Below the pieces are notes generated by a model. It made no database searches. It saw nothing but the letters and a program-made list of their open reading frames with translations, and was not told where the DNA came from. This document shows, piece by piece, positions 13,061 to 24,085 of a stretch of 64,000 nt of DNA. This DNA comes from Dastarcus helophoroides. Taxonomy: Eukaryota > Arthropoda > Insecta > Coleoptera > Bothrideridae. The stretch lies in NCBI GenBank assembly GCA_028583605.1, contig CM053327.1:5393316-5457315 (forward strand), in the 5' to 3' direction. Every line of letters begins with the position of its first letter. Position 1 is the first letter of the stretch. Made by a program: the position numbers and the translations under genes.

Positions 13061-13800
13061 ACAAAAATTCGTCGGAAAATCGGGAATGTTATGACGATGT
13101 AAAACCGAGCCCTAATTGAATTGGAACTGGTGACAACAATGTGTGAAAGTTTATGTATTTTAGATTGAAAAATCACCCTATTGTAAATCCGAATATTTCA
13201 GCGATATTTCAATTAAAAGCTCAATTACCTCCGAGTGTAAGTGGCGAAAGGTTCATCAATAACAGAAAATAAAGATTGTTAACTCAGACCTCGTACAACA
13301 ATGGTTTATGACGTTCCCGCATAATCCACTTTCATTGTATTCCAATTGTTCCCGTTGCCTCAAAACAGCGAGGTGTGCTCATTTATCAATGTCTCTGATG
13401 TGTGAGTTAACGGCACATGCGATTAGTACTCAGTACTCCGCAAATGAACGGCCTTAGTGATGAGATTTATGGTTAAGCGCACCGTTCCCAGTCTGATATA
13501 CATTTACCGCCAGCCGTATGGCTATTAACCCTTTGTACGTGATAGTTGATCGTCTGTTTAGCCAACAACAGATGATTTAAGGATCACGAACATGTCGCAG
13601 TTTGAGTGAAAAAATATTTACTAAGTGGCTTCGATATGTTTCAATTTAATATCCGTAGTTGATAAAAGTAATTGGTTTGGAGTGAGTGCTTTAGATAAAA
13701 CCCTAATGTAGGAATAATAAAAGCAGATAGTGTTAAGTTTCAGTCAGCCCCACTAATGCATAGACTAATATCGCCAGATACTTTCCGCTTATATCACATG
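13061..13800. other. Island of ordinary base composition, non-coding
   Basis: The composition is markedly more balanced than the flanking A-run blocks, and word diversity is high. No long open frame, inverted termini, splice-bounded coding segment or similarity to other parts of the window was seen. Candidate conserved non-coding or regulatory DNA, by contrast with its surroundings only. Confidence 0.35.
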
Positions 13801-16800
13801 TTGTAATATTTTTCTTTCTGTCGTTACTCGAAATAAGTTGGCATTTCTAGATAAATTTGAAGTTTCTGTAAACAGTTTTTCGGCAAAGAGGTGAAATTCC
13901 CCGAAAACGGAAGTTTCTATGATTTTTTAAAAATAACAACCAAGTTTCGAAATTTGTATAAACATGTTTTAGAGAAAAATTTAAATTTTGCGCTAAAAAA
14001 CGAAATGTCAAAAAAAAACTCGAAAGTTTTATTAATATTTAAAACAAAGGCAAAATACAAAATTTCGAGAAAAAAATGTGTAATTTCAATAAAAAAATGT
14101 GTTAAGCGAAATTGCTCGAAAAAAGTAAAACTTTCCAAAATAATTAAAATTTCTTCAAAAATATTTTTTAGAGAAGTCGTACTCTCGAGAAGACAATTCT
14201 AAATGTTCATGATATTTTTTAACAAGTCTTGATTATGAGAAATAAGTTGAGAGTTCTGTAAACTTTTTTTAAGGGCAAAGCCCAAACTTCGGACAATAAG
14301 CGAAAATTACTAGGTAAAGCCGAAGTTTCTATAATCATTTTATTAAAGAAAACCCAAAAAACTTCATGAAAAAAGTGTAAAGTTCTAGGTGAATTCTAAA
14401 TTCCTATAAACATTTTTTTAAACAAAAGGCCTTTGGAAAAAACGGCAGCTACAAATTTTTTCAGAGATAATCCAAAACGTTTTAAAAACAAGTCAGAATT
14501 TTGTAAAGAACGGCCAAATTTCGAAAGAAAATTCAAAACTTCAATGAAAAGTGTTTTGGAGAAAAATTGAAATATTTACGGAAAAACATGAAATTTTAAG
14601 AAAAAATAGAATTTTTATAAACAGTTTCAATAGAAAAAGGCAAAATTTTTCCAAGAAAAAAATTAGTCAAAAATATTAAAATTCTTTGAAAAAACTAAAA
14701 AATTCCGAGAAATGGAAATTTTTTTAGAAAATATATTTAGATAATTAAAAGTTTCGAGAAGGCAATTCAAAAATTTTACCATCTTATTTCCGTCAAAAAC
14801 TAGAAAAGTAAAACTCATGGGAAAAAAGTGAACATTTCCAAAAAAATTGAGATTTCTATAAATATATGTATTTTTTTTGACAAGACGAAGTTTCGAGAAG
14901 ACAATTCGAAATCCCCGTTTTTTTATGAGTGGAAATTTTGGAAAAATGTCATAATTATTATAAAAAGACCTCTCTTGTATTTTTTAAGAGAAGTATTATA
15001 TTTTTACGAGAAAACTCCACACTTCTCAAAGTAGGTAAAATTTTCTGTAAAAATTTTTGTTTTATTAAAAGGTAAAATTTGGAGAAAATGCGTATGTTCA
15101 AAGACAAGTCATAATTTTGTGACAAAAATTCGAAATTTTAACAAAAAACGTTTTAGAGAAAACTAGCAAAAAAAGATAAAACACAAAATAAAAAAAAAAT
15201 GAAATTTATATAGTAAATTTGTGAAGCTGAGAAAAAAGTAAATGAAAATTGCAATTTCTTTGCAAAATATATTTTGGAAAATTTTCGAGAAGAAAACTTA
15301 ATTTTTTATTAAAATTGCGAAAGAAAATTCGAAAATTCAATAAAAAGCGTTTTGGAGAAAAATTAAAATTTTTTCGCAAAAAGATGAAGTTTTAGGAAAA
15401 ACTCGAGTTTTTATAAACAGTTTTAAAATGCAAAAAATAATTATGAGAAAAAAATTTAAATTTCCAAATAAAATAAAATTCTTTGAAAAAAAAATAAAAT
15501 TGTCATAAAATTGAAATTTTTGAAATATTTTTTAAAGAACTAAAATTTTCAAAAAGAGAATTCAAAAATATCAACCTAAAATTTTCATATAAAAACAAGC
15601 TAAATCAAACTTTCAGGTAAAAGTGAAAATTTCTCAAAAAATTTAAATTTTTATGAAAGTATTTCTTTTAGACAAGTCGAAGTTTTCAGAAGAAAATTCG
15701 TAGTCCCTAATTTCTTCTTGTATGTCAAAATTTTGAGAAAAAGGCAAAATTATAAAAAAATTGATGTTTCTTGTATTTTTTGGAAGAAATATTATATTTT
15801 TTTTACGAGTAAAACTATCTCAGTAAAGTCGTTTTCTATAAAAATGTTTTGTTTTAATAAAAGCTCAAATGTTCAGAAAATGGAAATTTCTAAATTTATT
15901 AGTGAAAAACCCAAGTGTTTAAAATCAAGTCGACATTTTGTGAAAAAGCTAAAATTTAAAAAATATATTCGAAATTTCAATAAAAAAATGTTTTAGAAAA
16001 AAACAATTGACATTTTTACGAAAAAAGACGAAATTTTAAGAAAAAACTGAAATGTTTATGAACGGTCTTAGAAAAAAATAAATAAAACCCAAAAATAAAA
16101 TTCAAACTTTTATGAAAAAATGATAGAAATATCGAAACTTTTCGAGAAAAATCAAGTTTTAAAAAATAACTCAAAAATAATTTTTAGAGAATTTTTGAGA
16201 AGACCACTGAAAATTTCCATAAATTTCAAGAAAAATGTTAAAATATATTAACATTTTCGAAAGAAGACCAGAAGAACATAGAAAATTTGTAGAAAAAATT
16301 TAAAATTTCCATAAAAAAATTAATAGGTTAAAATTTCGGGAAAAAAGTAAAACTTTCCAATACAAAATCGAAATTTCCACAAAAATACCTTTTAAAGAAG
16401 CCGAAATCTTGAAAGGATAGCTCAAAATATTTATAAATTTTCTTAACAGGTCGAAATTTTGATGAAAAAGTAGAAGTTTTCAATGACAATTTAATACTTC
16501 TGAAAAAAATTCTATAGAAAAGTGAACAAAAGACGAACTTTTGCAAAAATTCGAAGATTCCGCACCAACAAATTTAGTCGAGAAAAGAAAATATAAATGT
16601 TCATAAAAGGATTATAGATAAATCGGAACTTTTAAACAAAAATCAATATTTCGAAAAGAGTTTATATTTTTTTTTGGAAAATTCGAAATTTTGAGGAATG
16701 TTAAATTTAATGAAAAAAAGACGAAATTCTAGGAAAATTTTAAAATTCTACAAGAAGTGTATTTAAAGGAAACTAGAAAATTTGACTATATTTGAAATTT

Positions 16801-17330
16801 CAAGTAAAAAGTGAAAATTTTCAAAAATTAATTTTAATAACTTCAAAGACAATAAAAAACTTAAAAACAAATGGAGAAGCAAATTTTAGGGCAAGGTATT
16901 GAAAATATATCTCGAAAATGTTTATAAAAAATTCATAAACAAAGCGACATTTTGAAAAAAGAAACGAAATTTCGAGAAAAAATTCGATATTTCTGTTAAA
17001 AAAATGTTTCAAAGGAAAGAGGTTTCTGTAATAAAGCTTTACGAGGCCAACTTTTGGAAGAAGAATTAAAAACTCCTCAAAAGATTTTTTTAGTGATGTT
17101 GATGCTTTGAAAACACAACTCAAAAAATTTCAAAAAAAAATCAGTATATCCGCAATGAAACAGTCAAAATTTGAGCTTGAGGAAAAATCTTTAAATTCAA
17201 ACTGAGAATTTTGATAAAAACCCGAAAAATCGATCTAGGCCTCGATTTTGCGAAAAAGTCCAACATTTCCAAAAAAATCGAAATCCTGAAATATTTTTTA
17301 GTTTTTTTTTTTTAAGTTTGGAGTGACAAT
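13801..17330. repeat. A-rich low-complexity block with diverged higher-order tandem structure
   Basis: Apart from the local A-runs, longer orderings recur. A segment around 14510-14790 (AAATTTCGAAAGAAAATTC ... TGTTTTGGAGAAAAATTGAA ... GAATTTTTATAAACAGTTT) matches 15305-15570 in the same order. A segment around 14933-15160 (CTTGTATTTTTTAAGAGAAG, then ATTATATTTTTACGAG) matches 15727-15990. Both offsets are about 790-795 bp. This indicates an old tandem array of units near 0.79 kb, now heavily diverged. Open frames on either strand inside it are composition artefacts. Confidence 0.6.
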
Positions 17331-18446
17331 CATTTAGACTGTTTTCTAGAATAATATTCTTTGCTGGTTCTAAATTTGAATCTAATTTTCAAGATTTCGA
17401 ATTATAACTCGAAGTTCAAGAAAATTTCACAATTATACCTCAAATTTTGAACAGTCAACATAAACTTGAATACGTAACTTTGAATTGTTAACCCTTTTCT
17501 TTAAAAAGTTTAAAATTGATAGAAAAAAAAACCAAATTTTGAGAACATTTTTGTTACTTACAAGTCATAATTTACCTTCTTATTTTGTTTTTTTAATTAG
17601 TTAGTTCTTTGACTTCGAAATTATATTCTGTAGATATTTAGGTCAAGTTGATCACAAGTATTGACTTACCTTTAAGCATGCATTCAATTGCAGTCGAAAT
17701 TATACGAATATAAATGAAATACTTTGTAAATAAATTTTTTATATATTTTGGAAAAGAAACATTGGCATTATTTAACTACATAAATTCAAGCATGAATTTC
17801 ACAACATACTTTGGGTCCGGCGTAAGGTGGGCAACGGTAGCTGAAAAAAAAAAGGAATTATTACACTACTATAAAAATATAATTTTTAATCATTTAATGT
17901 CACACTGTCAATATTTTTGGAAACTGCTGAAGTATACTTCTATCAAACATACCTAAATGACAAAATTAGTTTGAATAAACATCACAAAACTGACATAATT
18001 ATCTATGCACAGCTTTAAAACTTCGTGCCAATTGCAAAATGATGTTTTTTTTAAAAATATTTTTGCAAAATATTTCAAACTGTTCACGAAATTTGGTTAA
18101 TTGTGTAAAAGTATGTGACCATTTTCCAATTTGATCTTATATTATTTCTTTTAATAAAATTTTTTTTTTAAATTCAAATTTTGATAAATTGCGAAACGAA
18201 TTAGGTGGCAACGACTATAAACTTAAGGCGAGGGGACAATTTTTTCTTGACATTATTAAAACATTGATGTTTTGTTAACATCGATAAATATCGCTCATCC
18301 TAACTGGGTCTCCCTCAGTTTTTCTCGTTTTCGATAAATTTTATATTTGAGCATAATCAACTGCCAATTACTGCGGAGTATAAAATTAAAAACAAAACAA
18401 AATAATATGAAAGCTGCAGTAGAAAAAATAGTTCGAAAATATGTAT
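17331..18446. other. AT-rich intergenic DNA, nothing identified
   Basis: T-rich and mixed AT-rich sequence without a gene, clear repeat termini or RNA gene. It lies on the 3' side of the secreted-peptide gene. No canonical AATAAA signal appears immediately downstream of that gene's stop; the nearest variants are AATATAAAA-type words about 100 bp downstream on the minus strand. Confidence 0.4.
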
Positions 18447-18641
18447 CTACCTTTTATCTATGACTCCAGAGGTACACTCCTCTTCCCTCATGCAGTAGCA
18501 TGTTGGTGCACCGATTTTCTGTTGCAGCAACAAGGGCACCAATTGGCTCTTTTCCTCGACGTAGTCGTTTTCTACTACAGGGGCTACATCAGCAGCTACG
18601 AGGACAATTCCAAAAATAAGAGCGACGAGGGCGATCTTCAT
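18447..18641 (-). CDS. Small secreted cysteine-bearing peptide, possibly with a further 3' exon
   Basis: The 64-residue product starts with MKIALVALIFGIVLVAA, a textbook signal peptide: one lysine, a hydrophobic core and small residues at the likely cleavage site after about residue 17. The rest is acidic, and Cys48, Cys50 and Cys56 lie in the C-terminal third (CYC-x5-C). An odd number of cysteines is unusual for a finished disulfide-bonded peptide. The last sense codon and stop read AAAAGGTAG, which also fits a splice donor (AG|GTAGAT), so a second coding exon with more cysteines could follow; I could not identify one. The start is supported by the signal peptide and by an upstream promoter, UTR exon and intron. 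I do not recognise the family. It could be an immune, venom, salivary or other extracellular peptide, and no function is claimed. Confidence 0.75.
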   Translation of the reverse strand: MKIALVALIFGIVLVAADVAPVVENDYVEEKSQLVPLLLQQKIGAPTCYCMREEECTSGVIDKR

Positions 18642-18660
18642 ATTGAATTTGACTTTTGTT

Positions 18661-18727
18661 CTATTTTTGATGAAAAAGCGATAGGATTTTGAATAAATTA
18701 TATGTATATTAGATTATGACTACTTAC
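18661..18727 (-). other. 5' UTR intron of the secreted-peptide gene
   Basis: On the minus strand the donor reads CCAT|GTAAGTAG and the acceptor ATCAAAAATAG|AACAAAAG. The 67-nt intron is AT-rich and of typical small insect size. Removing it joins a short 5' UTR exon (about 18755-18728) to the exon that carries the start codon. Confidence 0.65.
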
Positions 18728-18752
18728 ATGGCTCGAAGAAATACTTTGAACT

Positions 18753-18787
18753 TCTGATGCAATGCATCTTTAGATCTTGTATTTATA
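18753..18787 (-). promoter_or_regulatory. Core promoter of the secreted-peptide gene: TATA box and initiator
   Basis: A perfect TATAAATA on the minus strand (18787-18780) is followed about 30 bases later by TCAGA (18757-18753), close to the arthropod initiator TCAGT. The spacing of about 32 bases from the first T of the TATA box to the initiator A fits RNA polymerase II start sites. It implies a first exon of only about 28 nt before the UTR intron. Strong TATA promoters are common in highly expressed, tissue-restricted secreted-peptide genes. Confidence 0.7.
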
Positions 18788-18789
18788 CA

Positions 18790-19836
18790 TCGTCGTGTAC
18801 TTAAGAAAGCTTATCTGATGGTGTTATTAAGGGAAATAAACATAACTGCGTCCAAATAATTAAATTTTGAGTACTGTTGCCTTGGTGTTAAGTGTTTCAT
18901 TATGTTTAATCTATATTGTTCTAAGAACGATGTTATTTTTTATTTTTCTTTAATTATATCTAAAACCAGAAAGTGGAAAATCTGCCTGTTTAACTACACG
19001 TGTTTTATACTTTTATATTTACAATTTTTGAGATTAATACCGTCTTTAAATGCAAATTTTTAACCTTAGATCACTTTGCTTTTGAAGCTTCCTCGTTGAT
19101 GCGTTTCAATGAAAATTATCCACTCTAATAACGTTTTTGTCTCGACGAGTAAACCGAATATACAATAAGTGCATATATTTGACATCAGAATGATTGAAGA
19201 AATTCAAATCTGTCAATATATACAGGGTGTTCCATTTAAAAAAACCTCATTTTTTTTGCTCATCCTGCCAATCCATTCGCACATCAAAGTGAAGACCAGC
19301 TTTTTAATTTTTTTAAATCCTTTAAAAATAACGATAAAATGGGGAGTATCCATTAAGAAAACTAATCCAGTTTTTAGCAATTTTTACTTTATTTTTCAAA
19401 ATTTAAAATTTCATATTTTGCTATAATTTTATCAAAAAAAATATATCGTAAACTTTACCTTTGTACTTTGTTTCTAAAATATTATGTCATGCAATTAAAA
19501 TATTGGTTTAAAGTAGAATTTTAAAACTTCGAAAAGAAATGTCCCCATTTTGAGAAGACTGCCGAAAGTTAGAGATTTACATAAATGCAAATTTCGTGAA
19601 AAATCTTGGACACTTCGAGTTTTTGTTAAAATTTTCAGTTTTATAGATATTTGTTTCCACTTTTTTTTCAAAATTTATAATTTCAATTTCAAAATTTTGA
19701 AATTTTAAAACGAAGATCGAAATTATCCAGGAAAAGGCGAAATTTTGAAAAAAAAGTCAAAATTTTAAGGAACCTAAGACAGTTCACCAGTCAATTGTTG
19801 TCCTATAGGTTTTCTTTAAATTGCTGCCCGGTGTTA
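18790..19836. other. Intergenic DNA upstream of the peptide gene
   Basis: Ordinary AT-rich sequence near 18790-19210, then low-complexity A/T-run DNA. It includes a GGTGTTCCATTT-type terminus (listed separately). Enhancers of the peptide gene may lie here but none can be recognised. Confidence 0.35.
19221..19246 (+). repeat. Putative transposon edge TACAGGGTGTTCCATTTAAA
   Basis: The same words recur at 47497-47520 (TACAAGGTGTTCCATTTAAA) and about 24101-24120 (TAAGGTGTTCTATTTGAAA), each at the start of otherwise dissimilar AT-rich DNA. ACAGGGTGTTCC-type edges are frequent in insect genomes as ends of repeated elements. The superfamily cannot be told from this alone. Confidence 0.4.
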
Positions 19837-19861
19837 GGGGAGACCGAGGAGAGTTGTGACA
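19837..19861 (+). repeat. Left terminal inverted repeat of the pogo-type element
   Basis: Starts GGGGAGACCGAGGAG and ends AGTTGTGACA. It matches the right end base for base in inverted orientation. A second partial copy of the inner half (GAGGAGAGTTGTGACA) follows directly. Confidence 0.95.
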
Positions 19862-20212
19862 GAGGAGAGTTGTGACATAGTCGATTTTTCGGAACCTACA
19901 ACTCCCAGCGAGCTCGCAACAGAGTACGTTTGTTCTTTTCGAGACTCGCTAGGTGACGCAGTACGCGAAAACAGTGCACGGAAAGCGGATGTAAGTGTAC
20001 AACATTCGTACACAAAAAATTGTAAAAAGTAAATTTTTTATCAAAATTTTGATTGCATATATATCGTTACGTATTATGTTTGCATTGGTATGATATTTTT
20101 TCTTACATGCTTTGGTCTTTCAAGTTTCTAGTGTGGTGTTATTTTTTTTTAATTGACATCTTATTTTGGAACAAAAAATTATTTTTCTAACCTACTTACG
20201 ATTTTTTACACT

Positions 20213-20248
20213 TAGGCGAGTTGTGACAGCATGTCACAACTCTCCTAC
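20213..20248. repeat. Internal palindromic copy of the pogo terminal motif
   Basis: GCGAGTTGTGACA, a few bases, then TGTCACAACTCTCC: two facing copies of the terminal motif just upstream of the transposase start. It may be an extra transposase-binding or autoregulatory site; this is an inference from position. Confidence 0.6.
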
Positions 20249-20320
20249 TATTCTTAGTAATTGTAGCAAGGTTATGTTATTTGCTCTGTTCGTAGTAAAT
20301 TATTATTTTTTCGTTTTAGA

Positions 20321-21830
20321 ATGCCAAATAAATACAAACGAAAGACTGATAGGGGTATGAGTAGTGCCGAAATTTATGAATTGGCCTTTGAAGAAGTCAC
20401 ATTGAGAGGTAAAAGTCTTAGAGATGCCGCATCTTACAATCTCAACTATATGTCATTGCAAAGATATATTAAGAAGAAAAAATCATATCAAGCTAATTCA
20501 ACAAGCGAAGCTCCATCTGTAGGTTATACTAGCTCGACGGTTTTTACAAAAGAAGAAGAAAATATTCTATGTGAGTATTTGTTGACTTGTGCAGCGACTA
20601 ATTATGGGTTTACAACAAAAGAGACAAGAAGTTTAGCGTATTTATTATTAAAAAAAATATAACAAAAAATCTCCACAGTCCTGGGAAGAAAAAAAGACAG
20701 CAGAAGTGTGGCTTAAACTATTTATGCAACGACATCCCGATTTATCTTTAAGATTGCCACAAGCAGAGCTCGCGCCACGAGCTTTAATAAAACGAATGTG
20801 GCTGCCTTTTTTGATAATTACATGGGTGTCTTAGGCAAATATAAACTTAACGCAAATAATATTTGGAATATCGATGAGACGGGAATAACTACTGTTCAGA
20901 AGCCTGATAGAATAATAGCGCGACGTGGAGAAAAACAGGACAGTGCAATGACATCGGCGGAAAGAGGAACCTTAGTCACATTGGCTTTGGCTGGAAACGC
21001 TGTAGGTAATTACATACCACCTATGTTTATATTTCCTTGAAAAAGTTTTCAAGAACATTTCATTCGTGATGGCCCTGTTGGTTCAGTAGGAACTGCTAAC
21101 GGATCTGGATGGATGCAGGAGAATGATTTTCACTTCTTCTTTGAGCATTTCAAAAATCATGTTAGGCCTTCAAAAGAGCAAAAAGTTCTGTTGCTCTTGG
21201 ATAATCATTTATCCCACATGGCTTTAAAAAATATTGAGTTCTGCAGAGCCAACGGCATAATTTTGCTTACCTTCCCTCCACATTGCACCCACAAGCTGCA
21301 ACCAATGGATCGTGCTATCTTTGGGCCTCTAAAGAAAGTTATTTATTCAGCTTGTGACAATTGGATGCGTTTAAATGCTGGGAAGGTTATGACTCCACAT
21401 CTACAGCCTGTAGTTCTCTTGCCACCACTTCCAACGTGTTTTCACCAGAGTCACCTAGGCCGCTGCCCAAAGCTCCACCAAGAAAAAAGAACCAACCCAA
21501 TAGACGCAAGATCAAATCTGTGAATTAACTGACACACCTACCAAAAATGAAATTGCTGCCATAGAAGCGAGTAAAAAGGTTAAAACTGCAAAAAACGTGT
21601 TTTAAGCGAAAAAAAGAAGCCCAAAAAATTAAAGAAGACTAATAAAAAGAGTAAAGTTGGTGATGAAAAAGATGAAGCCGAAGAAGATTTTTATTTGTGT
21701 TACCTTGAAATCTTTTCTAATAGCAAATCCAAAGAAAAGTGAGTTCAGTGCCTCGAATGCAAAGGTTGGGCTCAAGAGGGGCACACGGGGGGGGGGGAGC
21801 TTCAATACGTCTGCCATAATTGTTTATCAA
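20321..21830 (+). pseudogene. pogo-type transposase pseudogene (psq HTH, DDE_1, C-terminal Cys cluster)
   Basis: The reading frame opens at 20321 with a basic start and a psq-type HTH (SLRDAASYNLNYMSLQRYIKK, near residues 34-52). At about 20650-20790 it breaks: a stop at 20660, then a segment in another frame that still reads SWEEKKTAEVWLKLFMQRHP, a hallmark of this family's second DNA-binding domain, then a return to the first frame. The catalytic domain keeps all three aspartates in one frame: IDETG at 20873, LLLDNH at 21200 and LQPMD at 21308, giving DD35D spacing. A TGA at 21038 replaces the expected arginine before SFQEHFIRDGPVGS, as by C-to-T change in a CpG. The tail (about 21690-21820) keeps CLECKGWA and YVCHNC in a further shifted frame, a zinc-binding-like C-terminus. 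Not functional. Confidence 0.9.
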
Positions 21831-21988
21831 ATTAAATTTTATCTTTATAACTAATTATTATATTATTTTAATACGTCCAAATATGCCAAATAATAATTAT
21901 AGTGTTGTGTTCAAAGGAAATGAGTTATTTATTTATCGATAACATAATAGTATTATATTTTACTACCAAATAGTTCAAATACATGGGT

Positions 21989-22046
21989 GTCACGACTCAC
22001 CTCGGTGTCTGTCACAACTTACCTCGGTATTAGGAGAGTTGTGACA
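21989..22046. repeat. Cluster of subterminal pogo motifs
   Basis: Two TGTCACRACT-CACCTCGG copies and one inverted AGGAGAGTTGTGACA copy lie within 60 bp, about 190 bp inside the right end. Likely subterminal transposase-binding sites. Confidence 0.65.
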
Positions 22047-22207
22047 TGGGAAGTAGTCCCTATTTTTTTTAATTTTCCGGGAAACCTTAATAGTTTCATT
22101 AATTTTGATTACTATTTCTAAAAGAGTATGAATTAAGCTACATTATCTCATACAACTGATAGATTTAGAATGTTTCTTGACTGCGATATAATAATTAAAG
22201 TAAAAAT

Positions 22208-22232
22208 TGTCACAACTCTCCTCGGTCTCCCC
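22208..22232 (-). repeat. Right terminal inverted repeat of the pogo-type element
   Basis: Exact reverse complement of 19837-19861, followed by the TA target dinucleotide. Confidence 0.95.
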
Positions 22233-22234
22233 TA

Positions 22235-22939
22235 CCAAGTGTTATCTATAAACCTGTAAAATTAAAAGACCGGTGCCGAGCCGAGGTATTCAACATTAAA
22301 CTTACTATTCTTAACATGTTTGTAAGATATAGGCTAAAGTACGTTTTCGAAGAGATTTGAATTTATTGCGGCAACATTTTACTATAAATTTCGATAATAA
22401 ATATTATGTAGGGTAATGTTATGAATCAATAGCAAAATATGGGGATTTTTAACGATACCCTTATTACGTAATCGCAACCTTAAATCATATATCTCATGGA
22501 ATGTTGATTCTTTATTTCGCACGCTAGAAAAACTTCATAAAATAATTGTAATATAGCAGCTTCACCACTCCTTCCAGATGGCTTCGACTAAAGATGGGAT
22601 GCTGACATCTACCGCAACAGCAGTGCAATGTTATCGGCTCAGAAAATCTACTGCAAAGCACAAATGTCTAGCAATCACATCCCCCTTGGCCTGCATGATT
22701 TCGTAAGCGCACTATTTGGTTGTGGGGTAAGTAAGTACTTCTGACATCTGTAGATTGTTAAAGAAACAGGATTAATCTGTATATGCATATTGTTGAATTT
22801 AAATATTGTTAAATTTAAAAAAATATATTTTTTAGTTCTATTGAGATAATAGATGTATCATTAATGTACACTTTAAAATAATTGGCCTATTTATTTTAGG
22901 CCTAGAGATGGTATCAAAAATAAAGCTTACAAAAATTGA
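22235..22939. other. Intergenic DNA between the pogo element and a LINE remnant
   Basis: AT-rich with a more balanced patch at about 22556-22745. That patch has no open frame, no inverted ends and no recognisable family. Nothing else was identified. Confidence 0.35.
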
Positions 22940-24085
22940 ATCTCTGGCATAGGGTAACCCTATTATGCCTTCAAAGCACTGCGAGTAGGATGCGGAAAGA
23001 AGAATAGATGGCGATGAACAGCCTTTTGAAACAAGAATAGGTTGTAATTTTTGGGGAAAATTCTTTTCGGTAACGAGTTCCATAGCTTTGAAATTCTATA
23101 GAAAAAAGAGTCTCCGTGGACAGAAGTCCTTACTGTGTCAATCTGAAACGCACAGGAATTCGCTATCTCCGACTGTTTTGTACGCCTCAAGAATCTTGCC
23201 CTTGAGGGAATCAATCCTATTAGTTCCTGCGAGCATCTTCCATGATAGTACTTGTAGAAAAGAGACAAGTCACCCATCATCCTCCTATGCTCTAGTGTTT
23301 CGAGAGAATCGGTTAAGCTTTTGTCATCAATTAGGCGACTTACTCTTCTTTAAATTGAATCCAAAAGAGGTAAAGTGTGCTTTGGGGCTAAACTTCAAAC
23401 ATAGAAACAGTATTCTAGTGTTGGCTTAACTTCAACTTTGTATAGTGTGAGTAGCTGATGAGATATGAAGTACTTTTTTGCCCTAAAAAGGAAGCCTAAT
23501 CTCCGAGAGGCGGATTTGGCAATTGCGCGCACATGATAGTCCCAAGAGAAGTTAGTGCTTGCATTCACTCCTAGGATAGACAGATTAGATCCCATCGGGA
23601 GGATCTTATCGTCCATCAGAATGTTTGTTGCTTTATCCCTTGATATTTTCTTACGGAAACCGCGGCCTGAGTTTCTGAAGCGTTGAAATAGACCAATTTT
23701 TTTTACCTCGTTCCAGAATGATTTCGAGATCTTGATTAATCATCTGTATATGCTGTTCCCTTAGTCGATCTAAAGCAGCGGCGGATAATGTTTTGTCGGA
23801 GAAAATTGATGTCACAAGGCTACTATTATCTGCGTAGATGTATATAGAACTGGAAGTTGAAGCTAAGAGATCATTTATGTGTAACAGAAACAGAATGGGA
23901 GACAGGACAGACTCCTGAGGCACCATTGCATTAATCGCAAAGGTCTTGAATGAAATGCCATCGACGACGACTTAACTGTCAGCGAAAAAATTGGATATCA
24001 ACTGACAAACTTCAGGAGGAAGACCATTACATGTTAATTTGGCGAGAAGAGATCGGTGCCAGACTCCCTGAATGACTTTGAGATA
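22940..24085 (-). mobile_element. 5'-truncated Jockey/CR1-type LINE, reverse-transcriptase remnant
   Basis: On the minus strand the retained segments, in order, are: KVIQGVWHRSLLAKLTCNGL (the F-D-x-VWH-x-LL-x-KL region) near 24080-24020; VPQESVLSPILFLLHINDLL and YADNSSLV near 23926-23800; NASTNFSWDYHVRAIAKSAS and LTLYKVEVKPTLEYC near 23560-23395; and the C-terminal YRISKLWNSLPKRIFPKNY near 23130-23040. Order and motifs are those of a non-LTR retrotransposon RT. The catalytic box reads ADN instead of ADD, the GS in VPQGS is ES, and stops and frameshifts break the frame. It is truncated at about 24085, as usual for incomplete target-primed insertion. The longer copy at 54436-57035 is the same family. 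Confidence 0.9.

Larger units (their letters stand above)
19837..22232 (+). mobile_element. Complete pogo-type (Tc1/mariner) DNA transposon with decayed transposase
   Basis: Perfect 25-bp terminal inverted repeats lie at 19837-19861 and 22208-22232, starting GGGGAGACCGAGGAGAGTTG, with TA dinucleotides directly outside both ends (19835-19836 and 22233-22234), as expected for pogo/mariner integration. The 2,396-bp element carries a transposase with a psq-type helix-turn-helix and a DDE_1 (DDD) catalytic domain. The TIR core AGTTGTGACA is repeated inside at 19861-19877, 20213-20248 and 21989-22046 in both orientations, so the transposase-binding sites are probably multiple. Stops and frameshifts show it is inactive, but the intact ends suggest a fairly recent insertion. 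Confidence 0.92.

Noticed and set aside
13891..14202. 103-residue lysine-rich frame and its antisense partner
   Set aside because: K/F/N/I-rich translation of A-run DNA with no domain, overlapping on both strands.
18441..18692. Plus-strand 83-residue frame
   Set aside because: It is antisense to the secreted-peptide gene, which has a signal peptide and a promoter on the minus strand.
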